Positions 9,342 through 18,658 of a DNA stretch of 64,000 bases are shown piece after piece. A program made the translations under genes and the position numbers. Source of the DNA: Salinimonas iocasae (GTDB lineage: Bacteria > Pseudomonadota > Gammaproteobacteria > Enterobacterales > Alteromonadaceae); NCBI RefSeq assembly GCF_006228385.1, contig NZ_CP039852.1:1938001-2002000 (forward strand), read 5' to 3'. Position 1 is the stretch's first letter. The number at the start of each line of letters is the position of its first letter. The notes beneath the pieces are model-generated. The model was given only the letters and a program-made list of their open reading frames with translations. It searched no databases and was not told where the DNA came from.

Positions 9342-10340
9342 GTGACAAAGCATATCGCTATTCTGACATCAGGGGGAGATGCCCCCGGAATGAATGCGTG
9401 TATACGCGCCATCGTTATTGCCGCAGACCGCCAGGGATACCAGATTTCCGGCTACCTGCGCGGTTACAATGGCCTGTTGGATGACCAGCGTATTACACTG
9501 ACCTGTGAACGCATGCATAATCTTTTGCAACAGGGTGGAACCATTCTTCATAGCGCGCGATGCAAGCCGTTTACTACTGAGCAGGGTTTGCAAACCGCTG
9601 CTGATAATTTGAGTAAAGCCAGCGTCGACACATTATTTGTTATTGGAGGGGATGGCTCATTTCGCGGTGCACATGCGCTGGGTGATATCTGGGATGGACA
9701 GATCATCGGTCTGCCGGGAACTATTGATAATGATGTTGCCGGTACAGACGCAACCATTGGTTACTATACCGCGATTGAAACCGCCGTAAGCTCAATTGAT
9801 AAAGTCAGGGATACAGCCGATGCGTTTGACCGGGTGTTTATGGTTGAGGTAATGGGCAGGCACGCAGGCTTTCTGGCACTGCACGCGGCGTTGGCTTCCG
9901 CGTCAGATTACGTCATTTTGCCTGAGCGCTTTACAGACGAGAGGGATACCCTTAGTCAGATCTGCAAGCAAATTCAGCAGCGTCAGGCTAAACGCGGTCC
10001 AGTTAGTTATGTCATTGTGCTAGCAGAAAATGTCTGGCCGGAAGGAATAAACGACTTATGTGTCAAGCTCGCTAAACAAAGCGATATGGAAGTCAAACCG
10101 GTGATTTTAGGGCATGTGCAACGTGGTGGAAGCCCTGTTAGCCAGGATCGTTTACTTGCCGTTCAGTTGGGTACTTATGCGGTGTCACTGGTCGAGACTT
10201 CTACCAGCGGGGTTATGGTCGGCACTTATGAAGATAAAGCGGTGACCGTACCGTTACCGCAAACCTGGGAAGAGACCAAACCATTGCCGGACGATGCGGT
10301 GACCACTATGACGACCCTCATGAATGAGCGTTACCAATAA
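9342..10340 (+). CDS. pfkA: ATP-dependent 6-phosphofructokinase
   Basis: This enzyme phosphorylates fructose 6-phosphate to fructose 1,6-bisphosphate, the committed step of glycolysis. The 332-residue product has the PfkA signatures ILTSGGDAPGMNA (ATP site), IGGDGS (the Gly marks the ATP-using rather than PPi-using type), PGTIDNDVAGTDATIGY with the catalytic Asp, MGRHAGFLAL and GHVQRGGSP. Translation starts at a GTG, with an aaaaaagg ribosome-binding site 9 bases upstream. Length is close to the E. coli enzyme (320). It stands alone, convergent with the LytTR regulator gene. Symbol given by family; allosteric behaviour cannot be predicted. Confidence 0.92.
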   Translation: MTKHIAILTSGGDAPGMNACIRAIVIAADRQGYQISGYLRGYNGLLDDQRITLTCERMHNLLQQGGTILHSARCKPFTTEQGLQTAADNLSKASVDTLFVIGGDGSFRGAHALGDIWDGQIIGLPGTIDNDVAGTDATIGYYTAIETAVSSIDKVRDTADAFDRVFMVEVMGRHAGFLALHAALASASDYVILPERFTDERDTLSQICKQIQQRQAKRGPVSYVIVLAENVWPEGINDLCVKLAKQSDMEVKPVILGHVQRGGSPVSQDRLLAVQLGTYAVSLVETSTSGVMVGTYEDKAVTVPLPQTWEETKPLPDDAVTTMTTLMNERYQ

Positions 10341-10365
10341 CAGCACCGCAGCGTTTGAGGCTTAA

Positions 10366-11193
10366 TCACATTTTCATCGCCGCTTTCACCTTGTCACGAT
10401 GACTGCGGCTCACTTTCAGTTCAGTATCATTTTGCAGAATCAGGTGGTACTCACCACTGATGTGACTAACCAGCTTTTTGACAAACCGGATATTGGCGAT
10501 GGCCGAGCGATGTACTCTTACAAACCACTGCGGATTGAGCTCCTGCTCTAACTCTTTCATGGTTTTGCGCATAATATGCATTCCATCCAGAGCATGAACG
10601 CACATGTAATCACCTGCCGCATCAATCCACTGGATATCCTGAACCGCGACCCGTGTAACTTCTGAACCATCTTTTATCGCCAGTACTTCAGGGTAAGGGT
10701 TGGTATCAATAGATTCACCACTGGCCAGCTTCTGCAAAATGGTCTCACAGTCATCGCCGGTTAAATCAGCAACCAGACTGGCCAGTTTGCGCGACTGTTC
10801 ATCCTGGTGCTGATTATTAAGATGATCACGCACCTTTGTCAGCGCTTCATTAAGCCTTTCATCATCAGCCGGTTTAAGCAGATAATCCAGAGCATGAACG
10901 TCAAATGCTTTTATGGCATAACTATCATAGGCGGTAACAAAAACAATTAGCGGAATAGGCTGATTGAGTTCCTGTAACTTATGAATAACCTGAAAGCCGT
11001 TTAGTCCCGGCATTTGGATATCCAGAAATACCAAATCCGGGCGGTGCTGAGAAATCGCACTGACCGCATCCAGGCCGTTCTGGCATTCTGTCACCAGTTC
11101 AACATCGTCAAATCGCTCAAGACGAGCACGTAAGCCGCGGCGTGCTAATGGCTCATCGTCTACAATAATGGTTCTGATAGTTTGCTTGCTCAT
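10366..11193 (-). CDS. LytTR-family response regulator
   Basis: The 275-residue product has a receiver domain (D12-D13, phosphoacceptor D58 in LVFLDIQMPGLNG, Lys in DYLLKPADDERL) and a C-terminal LytTR DNA-binding domain (VQDIQWIDAAGDYMCVHALD through FVRVHRSAIANIRFVKKL). It resembles BtsR/AlgR-type regulators. Its ATG overlaps the stop of the kinase gene as ATGA, so the two are translationally coupled. An ATG nine bases upstream is also in frame, but the coupled start is more likely. It probably regulates promoters elsewhere, since nothing adjacent looks like a target. Confidence 0.92.
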   Translation of the reverse strand: MSKQTIRTIIVDDEPLARRGLRARLERFDDVELVTECQNGLDAVSAISQHRPDLVFLDIQMPGLNGFQVIHKLQELNQPIPLIVFVTAYDSYAIKAFDVHALDYLLKPADDERLNEALTKVRDHLNNQHQDEQSRKLASLVADLTGDDCETILQKLASGESIDTNPYPEVLAIKDGSEVTRVAVQDIQWIDAAGDYMCVHALDGMHIMRKTMKELEQELNPQWFVRVHRSAIANIRFVKKLVSHISGEYHLILQNDTELKVSRSHRDKVKAAMKM

Positions 11194-12302
11194 AATTTGC
11201 ATTCTTTTAATTCACTGGGAATACGCAGTCTGACTCTGACACCGGTGGGCTGGTTATGCTCCACTGAAAATGCAAAATTTCGATGATACAACGACTGCAA
11301 ACGTTCCCTGATATTAACCAGGCCGACGCCTTTTTCCCGGGAAAGCTGACCATCCTTAATATCAGCTCCCGGACCATTGTCGGCGACGTCCAACAATAAA
11401 TCATTTCCAAAAATCCGGGCAGAAATGGCGATTCTACCCCCCTGCTCCATCTTAGATATGGCATGCTTAATCGCATTTTCAATAAGCGGCTGAAGAATCA
11501 TGCTGGGCACCAGTGCATCTTCACATGAAGGTTCGATATCCCACTCAACCTCAAGCCGGTCATCAAATCTTACTTTTTCAATTTCCAGGTACAGACGCAG
11601 CGCCTTAACTTCCTGGCTAAGGGGTACTCGCTTAATCGGGTCATTATCAAGAGAATAGCGTAAAAAATTACTCAGACGAGAAACCATCGCCTCTGCGGTT
11701 TCGTTCTCTTTTAGCAGTATCAGTGTGGATATCGCATTGAGTGTATTGAACAAAAAATGCGGGTTAAGCTGATAGCGCAACATTTTAATGTGCGCCTGAT
11801 GCGCCATCGTGCTCGCTTTAAGTGCATTCTGCTTTTCTTTTTGCAGCATTTGAAAATTTTTGATGCCGAAGTAAAGACCGCTCCAGCAACCGATCATGAT
11901 CATGGAGTTAATTGTATTGGTGAAATACATATACCAGGCGTCTGGGCGATAACCGTGCTTATAAATTTCCCAGTAGTTAATATTTTTAATAACTGCCCAT
12001 ATCAATGCCGTGACATAACAGGCGAGTAAAACAACGCCCAGCATTTTAAGTGGCGAAAGATTGCGAGCCCGACGGAATATATAGCGTAGCGGTATAGTAA
12101 CCAGCCAACCCGCATAAGCATTTAATAATATAATGAATACCCAGATCGGGCGGACATCGTGTAGGAAAGAACCGATATAATAAATAAGCGCGAAGCCTGC
12201 CCAGCCCATGCTGTGGAAGGTCCAGAAAAGTCGCTCATTGCTTTCGAAAGTTTTTTGCCAGCGGCTCACGTAACTACCGGATTTCTTGGATGTTACGTGC
12301 AA
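11190..12302 (-). CDS. Sensor histidine kinase, LytS/BtsS type (His_kinase family)
   Basis: The 370-residue product has four predicted membrane helices in residues 25-150 and a short coiled linker. It then has the LytS-type phosphorylation motif QLNPHFLFNTLNAIS (about residue 185), an HATPase domain with N-box LIENAIKHA, and the ADNGPGAD and GVGLVNIRERL motifs. It would autophosphorylate on His and pass phosphate to the coupled LytTR regulator. There is no periplasmic sensor domain, so any signal is probably sensed in or at the membrane. It is the first gene of a two-gene operon. Confidence 0.92.
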   Translation of the reverse strand: MHVTSKKSGSYVSRWQKTFESNERLFWTFHSMGWAGFALIYYIGSFLHDVRPIWVFIILLNAYAGWLVTIPLRYIFRRARNLSPLKMLGVVLLACYVTALIWAVIKNINYWEIYKHGYRPDAWYMYFTNTINSMIMIGCWSGLYFGIKNFQMLQKEKQNALKASTMAHQAHIKMLRYQLNPHFLFNTLNAISTLILLKENETAEAMVSRLSNFLRYSLDNDPIKRVPLSQEVKALRLYLEIEKVRFDDRLEVEWDIEPSCEDALVPSMILQPLIENAIKHAISKMEQGGRIAISARIFGNDLLLDVADNGPGADIKDGQLSREKGVGLVNIRERLQSLYHRNFAFSVEHNQPTGVRVRLRIPSELKECKL

Positions 12303-12388
12303 TTATACGCATAAATAGCGCATATGCGTGTCACACTATCGTAAACCTGTGCTATCTGGTCGCACAGATATTCTGTACACATACTGTA

Positions 12389-12850
12389 TTAATAACCAAT
12401 ATTCATGCGTTTAAGCCAGTGAACCCACCACCATGCAGGGCCTACCAGCAAAAAGCGCAAATCCTCCAGAAAAGATGGCTTTTTACCCTCTATCTTGTGA
12501 CCGACAAACTGCAGAATCCACATAACAATAAACAGTGCAAGACAGAACTGCCAGACTGAAATTCCGGCATTTTCTAATAACGCAATTCCACCAAAGCAAG
12601 CCAGTGTCAGCAGTGTCATTGCCGCGCCAATGGGGCCTGATAACCGAAAGTAGTAATACAATACCGGAATGGAGATAACATGCGCCCAGCTGACATCAAA
12701 CTTCGCCAGCCACTGAGGCACGGGTATAGCGTACAACAGGCCAAGGGTAACAAAATAAATACTGGGAACTGCTATGGCGTGTATAAGAATATTCGTTTTG
12801 TTCCGGTGACTTTCAGAATATCGATCTAACAGCTGTTCTATCTGGCGCAT
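12389..12850 (-). CDS. Mpo1-like membrane protein (DUF962)
   Basis: The 153-residue product has about four hydrophobic segments. It carries the conserved Mpo1/YGL010w motifs: HRNKTNILIHAIAVP near the N terminus, and QFVGHKIEGKKPSFLEDLRF followed by GPAWW near the C terminus. In yeast, Mpo1 is an Fe(II)-dependent dioxygenase that oxidises 2-hydroxy fatty acids, with His residues in these motifs binding iron. Whether the bacterial protein does the same is inference. It lies 11 bases downstream of the PilZ gene on the same strand and may share its transcript. Confidence 0.85.
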   Translation of the reverse strand: MRQIEQLLDRYSESHRNKTNILIHAIAVPSIYFVTLGLLYAIPVPQWLAKFDVSWAHVISIPVLYYYFRLSGPIGAAMTLLTLACFGGIALLENAGISVWQFCLALFIVMWILQFVGHKIEGKKPSFLEDLRFLLVGPAWWWVHWLKRMNIGY

Positions 12851-12861
12851 AAACAGTCCTT

Positions 12862-13512
12862 CTACTCATAATACAAAATGTGCCGCTCCAGTAACGTTGA
12901 GACTGCATCCTGCTTTTCGCCGAACTGCAGACCAATGTACACATAGTCATTTTCGTAGGTCACATTTTTAACCGATGCATTAATACTAAGGGTTTTACTT
13001 TCCAGTTGATAGTATAATGTTAATATTTTGTTACCATCAAACTCAGGCATCATCTGCTGCTTTATTGCCACCCTACAGCCGGAAACGGATGCATCGGTGA
13101 TGATCGCATCAACCGGTTCGTGACCTTCCACTGTTGCACGCACGCCAATGCCGGGATATCCACGCTTTACCGCACGCAGCCCCCGGGACTGCAGGGTTTC
13201 GGGAAATGAGGTAATGAGCACTGACAAGGGATTATGGAGCAAGCGAAGTACTTTGACCTTAAACGCAACAATTGTCCCGCTGTCACCTTCAAGCACATGT
13301 CGGACTACAACGGAATTACCCGGCAAAAGAAGATCCCGGGTAGATGCCCATCGCGAACTGGTAGGGATTGAGAAAAACAGCCCCTGTCCTTCTTCCATGC
13401 CAACGTAACGTGTTCTCACCCTTTTTGGGGCTGTGGGTGTGGCAATTTGTAAGTCGACGCCGTCACCCACGGCGATATCCCGTAATAGCTGAAGTTCCTT
13501 TTGCGCTAACAT
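12862..13512 (-). CDS. PilZ-domain protein with YcgR-like N-terminal domain
   Basis: The 216-residue product has a YcgR/PilZN-like beta-rich N-terminal half (residues 10-105) and a C-terminal PilZ domain. Its c-di-GMP-binding signature is visible as RAVKR (RxxxR) followed about 30 residues later by DASVSGCRV (D/NxSxxG). By family it would bind cyclic di-GMP and modulate flagellar motility, but no flagellar gene is nearby, so the partner is unknown. It is divergent from the M61 peptidase gene. Confidence 0.87.
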   Translation of the reverse strand: MLAQKELQLLRDIAVGDGVDLQIATPTAPKRVRTRYVGMEEGQGLFFSIPTSSRWASTRDLLLPGNSVVVRHVLEGDSGTIVAFKVKVLRLLHNPLSVLITSFPETLQSRGLRAVKRGYPGIGVRATVEGHEPVDAIITDASVSGCRVAIKQQMMPEFDGNKILTLYYQLESKTLSINASVKNVTYENDYVYIGLQFGEKQDAVSTLLERHILYYE

Positions 13513-13643
13513 CCGATGGCTCCTGAACAGTTGATAGCTATCTGTTTTAACATCAGTTTAATCTATTGATGTGCGCCCTGCTACTGACATTAACAGTATT
13601 GTTGGGCATCATAGAGACAACATTTATCTATGATAGCCCTATT

Positions 13644-15422
13644 ATGACAGAACAGATCCTACAGCCACACTATGAGCTGTCAGTCGCGTCAAAGCAAAAG
13701 CATATTTTCAGTGTAACGTTACACATACCAGCGTGTGACCAGGATACCGTTACGCTGACCCTGCCGGCCTGGATACCCGGAAGCTACATGATTCGGGATT
13801 TTGCCCGACACATTATTAGTCTGTCAGCGCAAACCTCTACCGGTGAAACCAAAAATATCAGTAAGACTGACAAGCAAACCTGGGTTATCGAGAGTCATCG
13901 ACAGCCTGTTACTGTGACCTATGAAGTCTTTGCGTTTGATTTGTCGGTGCGCTCCGCCTTTATCAACGACCAATATGCTTTTTGCAATGGTACCTCTGTA
14001 TTTTTACAGGTTTCAGGTATGGAAGACAGACCCCATGATCTGACGATTCACCAGCCTGATGAGACAGACTGGATACTGGAAACCACCATGCCCACCCACA
14101 ACAAACAGTACCGTGCACAGGATTACGCGGAGCTTATTGATCACCCTGTGTTCATTGGTCAGGCTGTGACAAAAAGCTTTTCAGTCAACGGGATAGAGTT
14201 TGTTGTGTTATTTAGCGGCAAGGACCCAATCGACATAGACCGAATCTGCAAGGATCTTGTTCCTGTTTGCGAACATCACCTGTCGCTGTTTGGCGAACCC
14301 TATCCTGTTGAGCGTTATGTATTCATGACGTTACTCAGTAACGAAGGTTTTGGCGGTCTGGAACACAGAAGTTCAACAGCCCTGCTCTTTCCCCGCTTTG
14401 AACTGCCTTTGACAGGTGAAACAGCAACACACTCTGACGGTTACACCACCTTTTTAAGTTTGTGTAGTCATGAACTATTTCATACCTGGCATGTGAAACG
14501 TATCAAGCCTGAGGTGTTGGTTGCCCCTGATATGGGCAAAGAGGTATTTACCAATCAGTTATGGATTTATGAAGGCTTTACCAGCTTCTATGATGATCTG
14601 ACACTGGCCCGTACCGGCTTGATTACCCCGGAGAAGTATCTTGAAATTGTCGGCCAGAATGTCACCAGACTACTGCAGGCAGGTGGCCGCCACAAACAAA
14701 GCGCAGCTGAATCCAGTTTTGATGCCTGGACCCGTTTTTATAAGCAGGATGCTAATTCGGCCAATCATATTGTCAGTTATTACACCAAAGGTGGAATCAT
14801 TGCGATGGGTCTGGATCTGCTGTTACGTCGCCAGAGTGATGGGAAATACAGCCTGGATGACGTTATGCGCTTATTATGGGAAAGCTATGGCAAAGATATT
14901 TCAGGAACCCCTGATGATGTAATTCGTAGCCTGTGCCAGGATGCGTTCAATATTGATGTAACCCCCTATCTCGACAGCGTGGTTTACGGTACCGACGATG
15001 TCGCCCTTGAAACCTGGCTAAGCGATATTGGCTTGCAGTTAAAATACCGCCCCAAACTGGGTTTGTCGGATAAAGGTGGGACTGCGCCCAAAAATACAGT
15101 TTCACGTTATCAGTTTGGTGCGAATATCAAAAATGCCGCCACCGGCGTGACAGTGGTTCAGGTGATGGATGACACACCGGCAAGCAATGCGGGCATACAG
15201 ACCAATGACACCATCATTGCTGTTAACGGCTATATCACTAGCGAAGCCCTTCTACCCAGAGTTATCAGTGCAAGCGAAAACGACGCCGTTGAGCTGACGG
15301 TGGCGCGCGAAGGTAGGTTGTTAACATTATCTATGGCACTGACACCGGAGAAAGACGATGCCTGCTACTTTGTCATAGAAGATAGGGAAAAATTAACGCG
15401 CTGGCTGGGAACACAGCGCTAG
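13644..15422 (+). CDS. M61 family glycyl aminopeptidase-like protease with PDZ domain
   Basis: The 592-residue product carries the zinc protease motif SHELFHTWHVKRIKPE (HExxH with the M61 extension) and the downstream Glu in IYEGFTSFYDD. An N-terminal beta domain precedes the catalytic region, and a PDZ domain follows at about 490-575 (VMDDTPASNAGIQTNDTIIAVNG). Members cleave N-terminal Gly or Ala from peptides. The frame extends upstream to 13566 with a hydrophobic stretch. The ATG at 13644 (MTEQILQPHYELSV) matches the usual family start, giving a cytoplasmic protein. If the upstream ATG were used, the extension could act as a membrane anchor. Confidence 0.87.
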   Translation: MTEQILQPHYELSVASKQKHIFSVTLHIPACDQDTVTLTLPAWIPGSYMIRDFARHIISLSAQTSTGETKNISKTDKQTWVIESHRQPVTVTYEVFAFDLSVRSAFINDQYAFCNGTSVFLQVSGMEDRPHDLTIHQPDETDWILETTMPTHNKQYRAQDYAELIDHPVFIGQAVTKSFSVNGIEFVVLFSGKDPIDIDRICKDLVPVCEHHLSLFGEPYPVERYVFMTLLSNEGFGGLEHRSSTALLFPRFELPLTGETATHSDGYTTFLSLCSHELFHTWHVKRIKPEVLVAPDMGKEVFTNQLWIYEGFTSFYDDLTLARTGLITPEKYLEIVGQNVTRLLQAGGRHKQSAAESSFDAWTRFYKQDANSANHIVSYYTKGGIIAMGLDLLLRRQSDGKYSLDDVMRLLWESYGKDISGTPDDVIRSLCQDAFNIDVTPYLDSVVYGTDDVALETWLSDIGLQLKYRPKLGLSDKGGTAPKNTVSRYQFGANIKNAATGVTVVQVMDDTPASNAGIQTNDTIIAVNGYITSEALLPRVISASENDAVELTVAREGRLLTLSMALTPEKDDACYFVIEDREKLTRWLGTQR

Positions 15423-15435
15423 GTAAGTGGCCGCC

Positions 15436-16251
15436 TCAGTTGCGGGGCGGCACTAACAGTTCAGGATCGAGACGCTGATTATTCAGATTAATCCGCCAGT
15501 CCAGATGCGGCCCGGTTGCCCGGCCTGTTTCGCCTATGGTGCCGACCTTTTCCCCCTGAGAGACGGTGTCGCCGACATCTACGGTCATTGTATCCAGGTG
15601 CAAAAACGTGCTGAAAACACCCATGCCGTGATCAAGCACTACAGTATAGCCAGAATAGTATAAGTCTTCAGCTAGCGTCACTTTACCATCAACCGGGGCC
15701 ACTACTGGCGTGCCGGTCGGTGAACCAACATCAAGGCCAAAATGCGGTCGGCTGGGTTTACCATTTAGTATACGCTGACTGCCATAAACCCCGGTAACAG
15801 GCCCTTCCGCCGGCCAGATAAAACCGGTAAACAAGGCATCATTATCGGATTTTGCAGAGCGCGCCTTATAGACGTTGGCTGCATCTTTACGAATACGCTT
15901 TAAAACGGATTCCGGCGGCGTCACCATTTTCTGGTCCAGGCCGTCAATACGTTGCGTGACATAGTCGCGCTCTGAGATAGTTAACGTTTTTTGCTGCTCG
16001 GTGCCATCTGGTAATGTCCAGGCCAGGGTATGTTCAAGGCTGGCGTCCCGGTCGAAGCCAAAGACAAACTTGCCTTGCTGATTAACCGGCAAAGCCTCAC
16101 CGTTAAGGCTTACCTTGCTCCCCTCGGGTAATTGCCCTCGTACCAGACTGCCCTGTGTCAGTTTACCGTTTAAAGTAAGCTCACTGGCTACCGCTGTGGT
16201 GATAAAGGGCATCACCACACTTAACAAGATTACCGTTAACGCTTTTTTCAT
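15436..16251 (-). CDS. M23 (LytM-type) peptidase, exported
   Basis: The 271-residue product has a signal peptide (MKKALTVILLSVVMPFITTAVA, cut over about residue 23), a beta-rich N-terminal domain and a C-terminal LytM fold. HFGLD (HxxxD zinc ligands) and FLHLDTMTV are present. However, the usual HxH at the end of the fold reads GPHLDWR, so the second His, normally a zinc ligand, is Asp. It may act on peptidoglycan cross-links or act as a regulator without activity. Its start overlaps the end of the pterin synthase-like gene by four bases, so the two are coupled. Confidence 0.82.
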   Translation of the reverse strand: MKKALTVILLSVVMPFITTAVASELTLNGKLTQGSLVRGQLPEGSKVSLNGEALPVNQQGKFVFGFDRDASLEHTLAWTLPDGTEQQKTLTISERDYVTQRIDGLDQKMVTPPESVLKRIRKDAANVYKARSAKSDNDALFTGFIWPAEGPVTGVYGSQRILNGKPSRPHFGLDVGSPTGTPVVAPVDGKVTLAEDLYYSGYTVVLDHGMGVFSTFLHLDTMTVDVGDTVSQGEKVGTIGETGRATGPHLDWRINLNNQRLDPELLVPPRN

Positions 16252-17126
16252 ACCGTACCTGCCACCATAGCACCTTTACCCACGCCCTCGTACGCCATTA
16301 CACGCAGATTGCCCGATCCTGTGCGTTTGCGCTGTTCATCAAAAATGAATTGCGCCAGACACTCTACTGTAGAGTCAGTTTCGACGACCTCACAGCTTTT
16401 GCGTGGAATGATGAGCTCAAAATAGCCTTGGGACGACTCGTAGGCACAGCAATAGTAATCCAGCGGATTGTCCAGTGCCCCGGACGAGCGACGCCCCTCG
16501 TAATCGATGATATCTTCGCGGGTAATAATGTAGATATCTTCCCAGCGCTGCGCCCAGTATTGCTGGCTTTCAAGGCAAGCCTGCTCATCAATAAATATAC
16601 CAATCCGGGAACGATGACCATGGGCGATACGCTGACAATTCCCGTCATGCTTTTTCAAGCCGTGGGTATAGTGATAAAACGGCGTCAATATCTGCTCAGC
16701 GCGTAACTTGAGCTCAATATTGGCAACGTTTTCAGGTAAATGCGTTGCAATAACCTCTCGCATGTAGCTTCCTACCGACGCCATTGTCACTGTATCGGCA
16801 TACACGAATGCATAGGCTTCAGCGGGGCAAAACAGCTGAATAATTTCATCGTTGTCGAGTGTGAACCGCACTTCCACCTGCTCATCGTCCAGATGAGTAA
16901 TGCTGGCTCCGGCATGATCAGCAGGCACCAACAGTTTGTGATCGACGTATTCGTCAATCAGGCGCTTTAAATCTTTTTTTACCTTACCGAAATCCTGGAT
17001 CATGCTTTCATCGTTCAGGTCACCATCAAGCATGACATCAACAATCCAGCTTTCACCTACCATACCGCGACGGGGACACAGGTAGGAAAAATCCATTACG
17101 GTTAAATCATTTACAAACAGTTGCAT
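16248..17126 (-). CDS. 6-pyruvoyl-tetrahydropterin synthase/QueD-like protein, duplicated fold
   Basis: At 292 residues this is about twice the size of a QueD or PTPS subunit (120-140), and it reads as two related halves. The N-terminal half keeps FVNDLTVMDFSYLCPRRGMVGESW. The C-terminal half carries the likely zinc and catalytic residues in YHYTHGLKKHDGNCQRIAHGHRS (given here over two parts: the His-rich stretch, then Cys and HGH). Relatives make 6-carboxy-tetrahydropterin for queuosine or are uncharacterised. Absence of other queuosine or folate genes nearby means the reaction cannot be assigned. It is operonic with the M23 gene. Confidence 0.75.
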   Translation of the reverse strand: MQLFVNDLTVMDFSYLCPRRGMVGESWIVDVMLDGDLNDESMIQDFGKVKKDLKRLIDEYVDHKLLVPADHAGASITHLDDEQVEVRFTLDNDEIIQLFCPAEAYAFVYADTVTMASVGSYMREVIATHLPENVANIELKLRAEQILTPFYHYTHGLKKHDGNCQRIAHGHRSRIGIFIDEQACLESQQYWAQRWEDIYIITREDIIDYEGRRSSGALDNPLDYYCCAYESSQGYFELIIPRKSCEVVETDSTVECLAQFIFDEQRKRTGSGNLRVMAYEGVGKGAMVAGTV

Positions 17127-17198
17127 AAGTACCTTACAACTAAAATTTTATTTATTATACGGCAAAACGCCATTACGCTCACCCGTATACCGGGGCAT

Positions 17199-18272
17199 TT
17201 AACTGCCTGACTGGCGATTCAGCTGGTCTTTTAAGTTGGGCGGAATACCTTTGATTGTCAGTGTATCGGTGGTTGGATCATAAATGACCCTGTCGCCAAG
17301 CAGCTTTCGCTCAAAACTGACACTCACACCGGCGCCAGCACCAGTAAATTTCGCCAGCTGACGCAGCGCTGCCGGGTCTGGTTGTATGTCTTTCTCTAAC
17401 GGCGTTTCGAGTGACTTCGTGAATTGCTCAAATGAGTGTTGCTCATCTTCTCTGGCTGGCAGGCGACCTGACAGTTCACTGACAGACAGCGACTCCCCGG
17501 TTTCTATCTTTTCCTTAAAGTAAGACTTTACTTCCTCACGGTGCTGTTCCTGCTCCTGACGATCAAGGTTTTCACCAGCCAGATAAGCATCAACCGAAGA
17601 GATCAGCTGCTTATTCTGCTGCTTTACATCAACCAGTTCTTCACAGCCAATGAAATCCATGAAAAAGTCGGACACCTTTCTGCCCATTCGCCCTTTAATA
17701 AAGCTGATGTAGCGCTGTTGCTCAGGCTGGGTATCAAGCTGAGTCAGGTCAATTCTTACTGCCAGCTGCATCTTGGCCAAATCCAGATGCTCCCGTTCGT
17801 ACAGCTCAAGTGACTGGTCTACCTCAACATGTGCCCGGGTATTGAGCAATGCAATCATAAGATACTGGGTAGCAAGATATTCATACTGACAGAATATCAA
17901 AAAGCCGGTTTCGACACTGCCAGCATTTGCTAACGAATCAATCAGACGACGTGTTGCATCAACAGAGAACTGATGAAAACGCGGTTCCAGATCATCAGCA
18001 CCTTGTTTCTGTGCCTGCATAAAGCCGGATAGCGCCTCGGCAAACTGAGCCGACTCCTGATCCGGGCTATCTGATTCTTCATCGTCACCGGCCTGTGCGA
18101 AATGGCCAACGCCTTTGCCCGGTTTGGTATTAAAGCTATGATTAATCTGGTGAGCCAGGTGTTCTATCTGGGGCGTAACAGTCAGACATTTGTCTCGGGG
18201 GACAGCCTGAATCTTTTCCTCTTCGTTGACAATCAGTCGATGAACAACAAAGTGGTGAATAAGTGCGCTCAT
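17199..18272 (-). CDS. yejK: Nucleoid-associated protein YejK (NdpA)
   Basis: The 357-residue product is slightly longer than E. coli YejK (335). It opens with the conserved MSALIHHFVVHRL and keeps the family C terminus (IYDPTTDTLTIKGIPPNLKDQL). YejK is an abundant nucleoid-associated protein that interacts with topoisomerases. An acidic, Gln-rich insertion near residues 60-75 (QAGDDEESDSPDQESAQFAE) accounts for some of the extra length. It is divergent from yejL-yejM, the same arrangement as in enterobacteria, which strengthens the identification. Confidence 0.92.
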   Translation of the reverse strand: MSALIHHFVVHRLIVNEEEKIQAVPRDKCLTVTPQIEHLAHQINHSFNTKPGKGVGHFAQAGDDEESDSPDQESAQFAEALSGFMQAQKQGADDLEPRFHQFSVDATRRLIDSLANAGSVETGFLIFCQYEYLATQYLMIALLNTRAHVEVDQSLELYEREHLDLAKMQLAVRIDLTQLDTQPEQQRYISFIKGRMGRKVSDFFMDFIGCEELVDVKQQNKQLISSVDAYLAGENLDRQEQEQHREEVKSYFKEKIETGESLSVSELSGRLPAREDEQHSFEQFTKSLETPLEKDIQPDPAALRQLAKFTGAGAGVSVSFERKLLGDRVIYDPTTDTLTIKGIPPNLKDQLNRQSGS

Positions 18273-18430
18273 AGTAGAAAAGGCATCCTGTTGATTAAAA
18301 ATTGAAAATTTATGATATTGAAAGCGCTAATTATGAATGAATGATTGTTATCACTCAAACAACGATTATAATCGCACTATCTATATTACCATTCTTTTAA
18401 AAGAATAAATCACACAAAAGAGGCGTACGA

Positions 18431-18646
18431 ATGCCCCAGAACAGCCGTTATCAGGATACGGAATTTGAAGCGTTAATGAATCAGGTCATTAAGACGCTGG
18501 AAGAAAACAATGCAGACCGCGATTTATCGTTGATGGTATTGGGTAACGTTATTACTCATATTTTTGAAACCCAGGTAAAACCAAACGATCGCGCTGCGAT
18601 GGCAGAAAAATTCGCCGACGTGCTGGTTAAAAGCATCAAACAATAA
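18431..18646 (+). CDS. yejL: YejL family protein (DUF1414)
   Basis: A 71-residue protein with the family core MPQNSRYQDTEFEAL...LSLMVLGNVITHIF. It is highly conserved in gammaproteobacteria and always sits between yejK and yejM, as here. It is cytoplasmic and its function is unknown. A strong ribosome-binding site (aaaagaggcg) precedes the ATG, and yejM starts 12 bases after its stop, so the two form an operon. Confidence 0.92.
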   Translation: MPQNSRYQDTEFEALMNQVIKTLEENNADRDLSLMVLGNVITHIFETQVKPNDRAAMAEKFADVLVKSIKQ

Positions 18647-18658
18647 TACTGAGAAGTT

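Noticed and set aside
15427..15453. GTGgCCGCC/GGCGGcAC inverted repeat at the M61/M23 junction
   Set aside because: It overlaps the M23 coding end, has a mismatch and lacks a T-run, so I do not call it a terminator.
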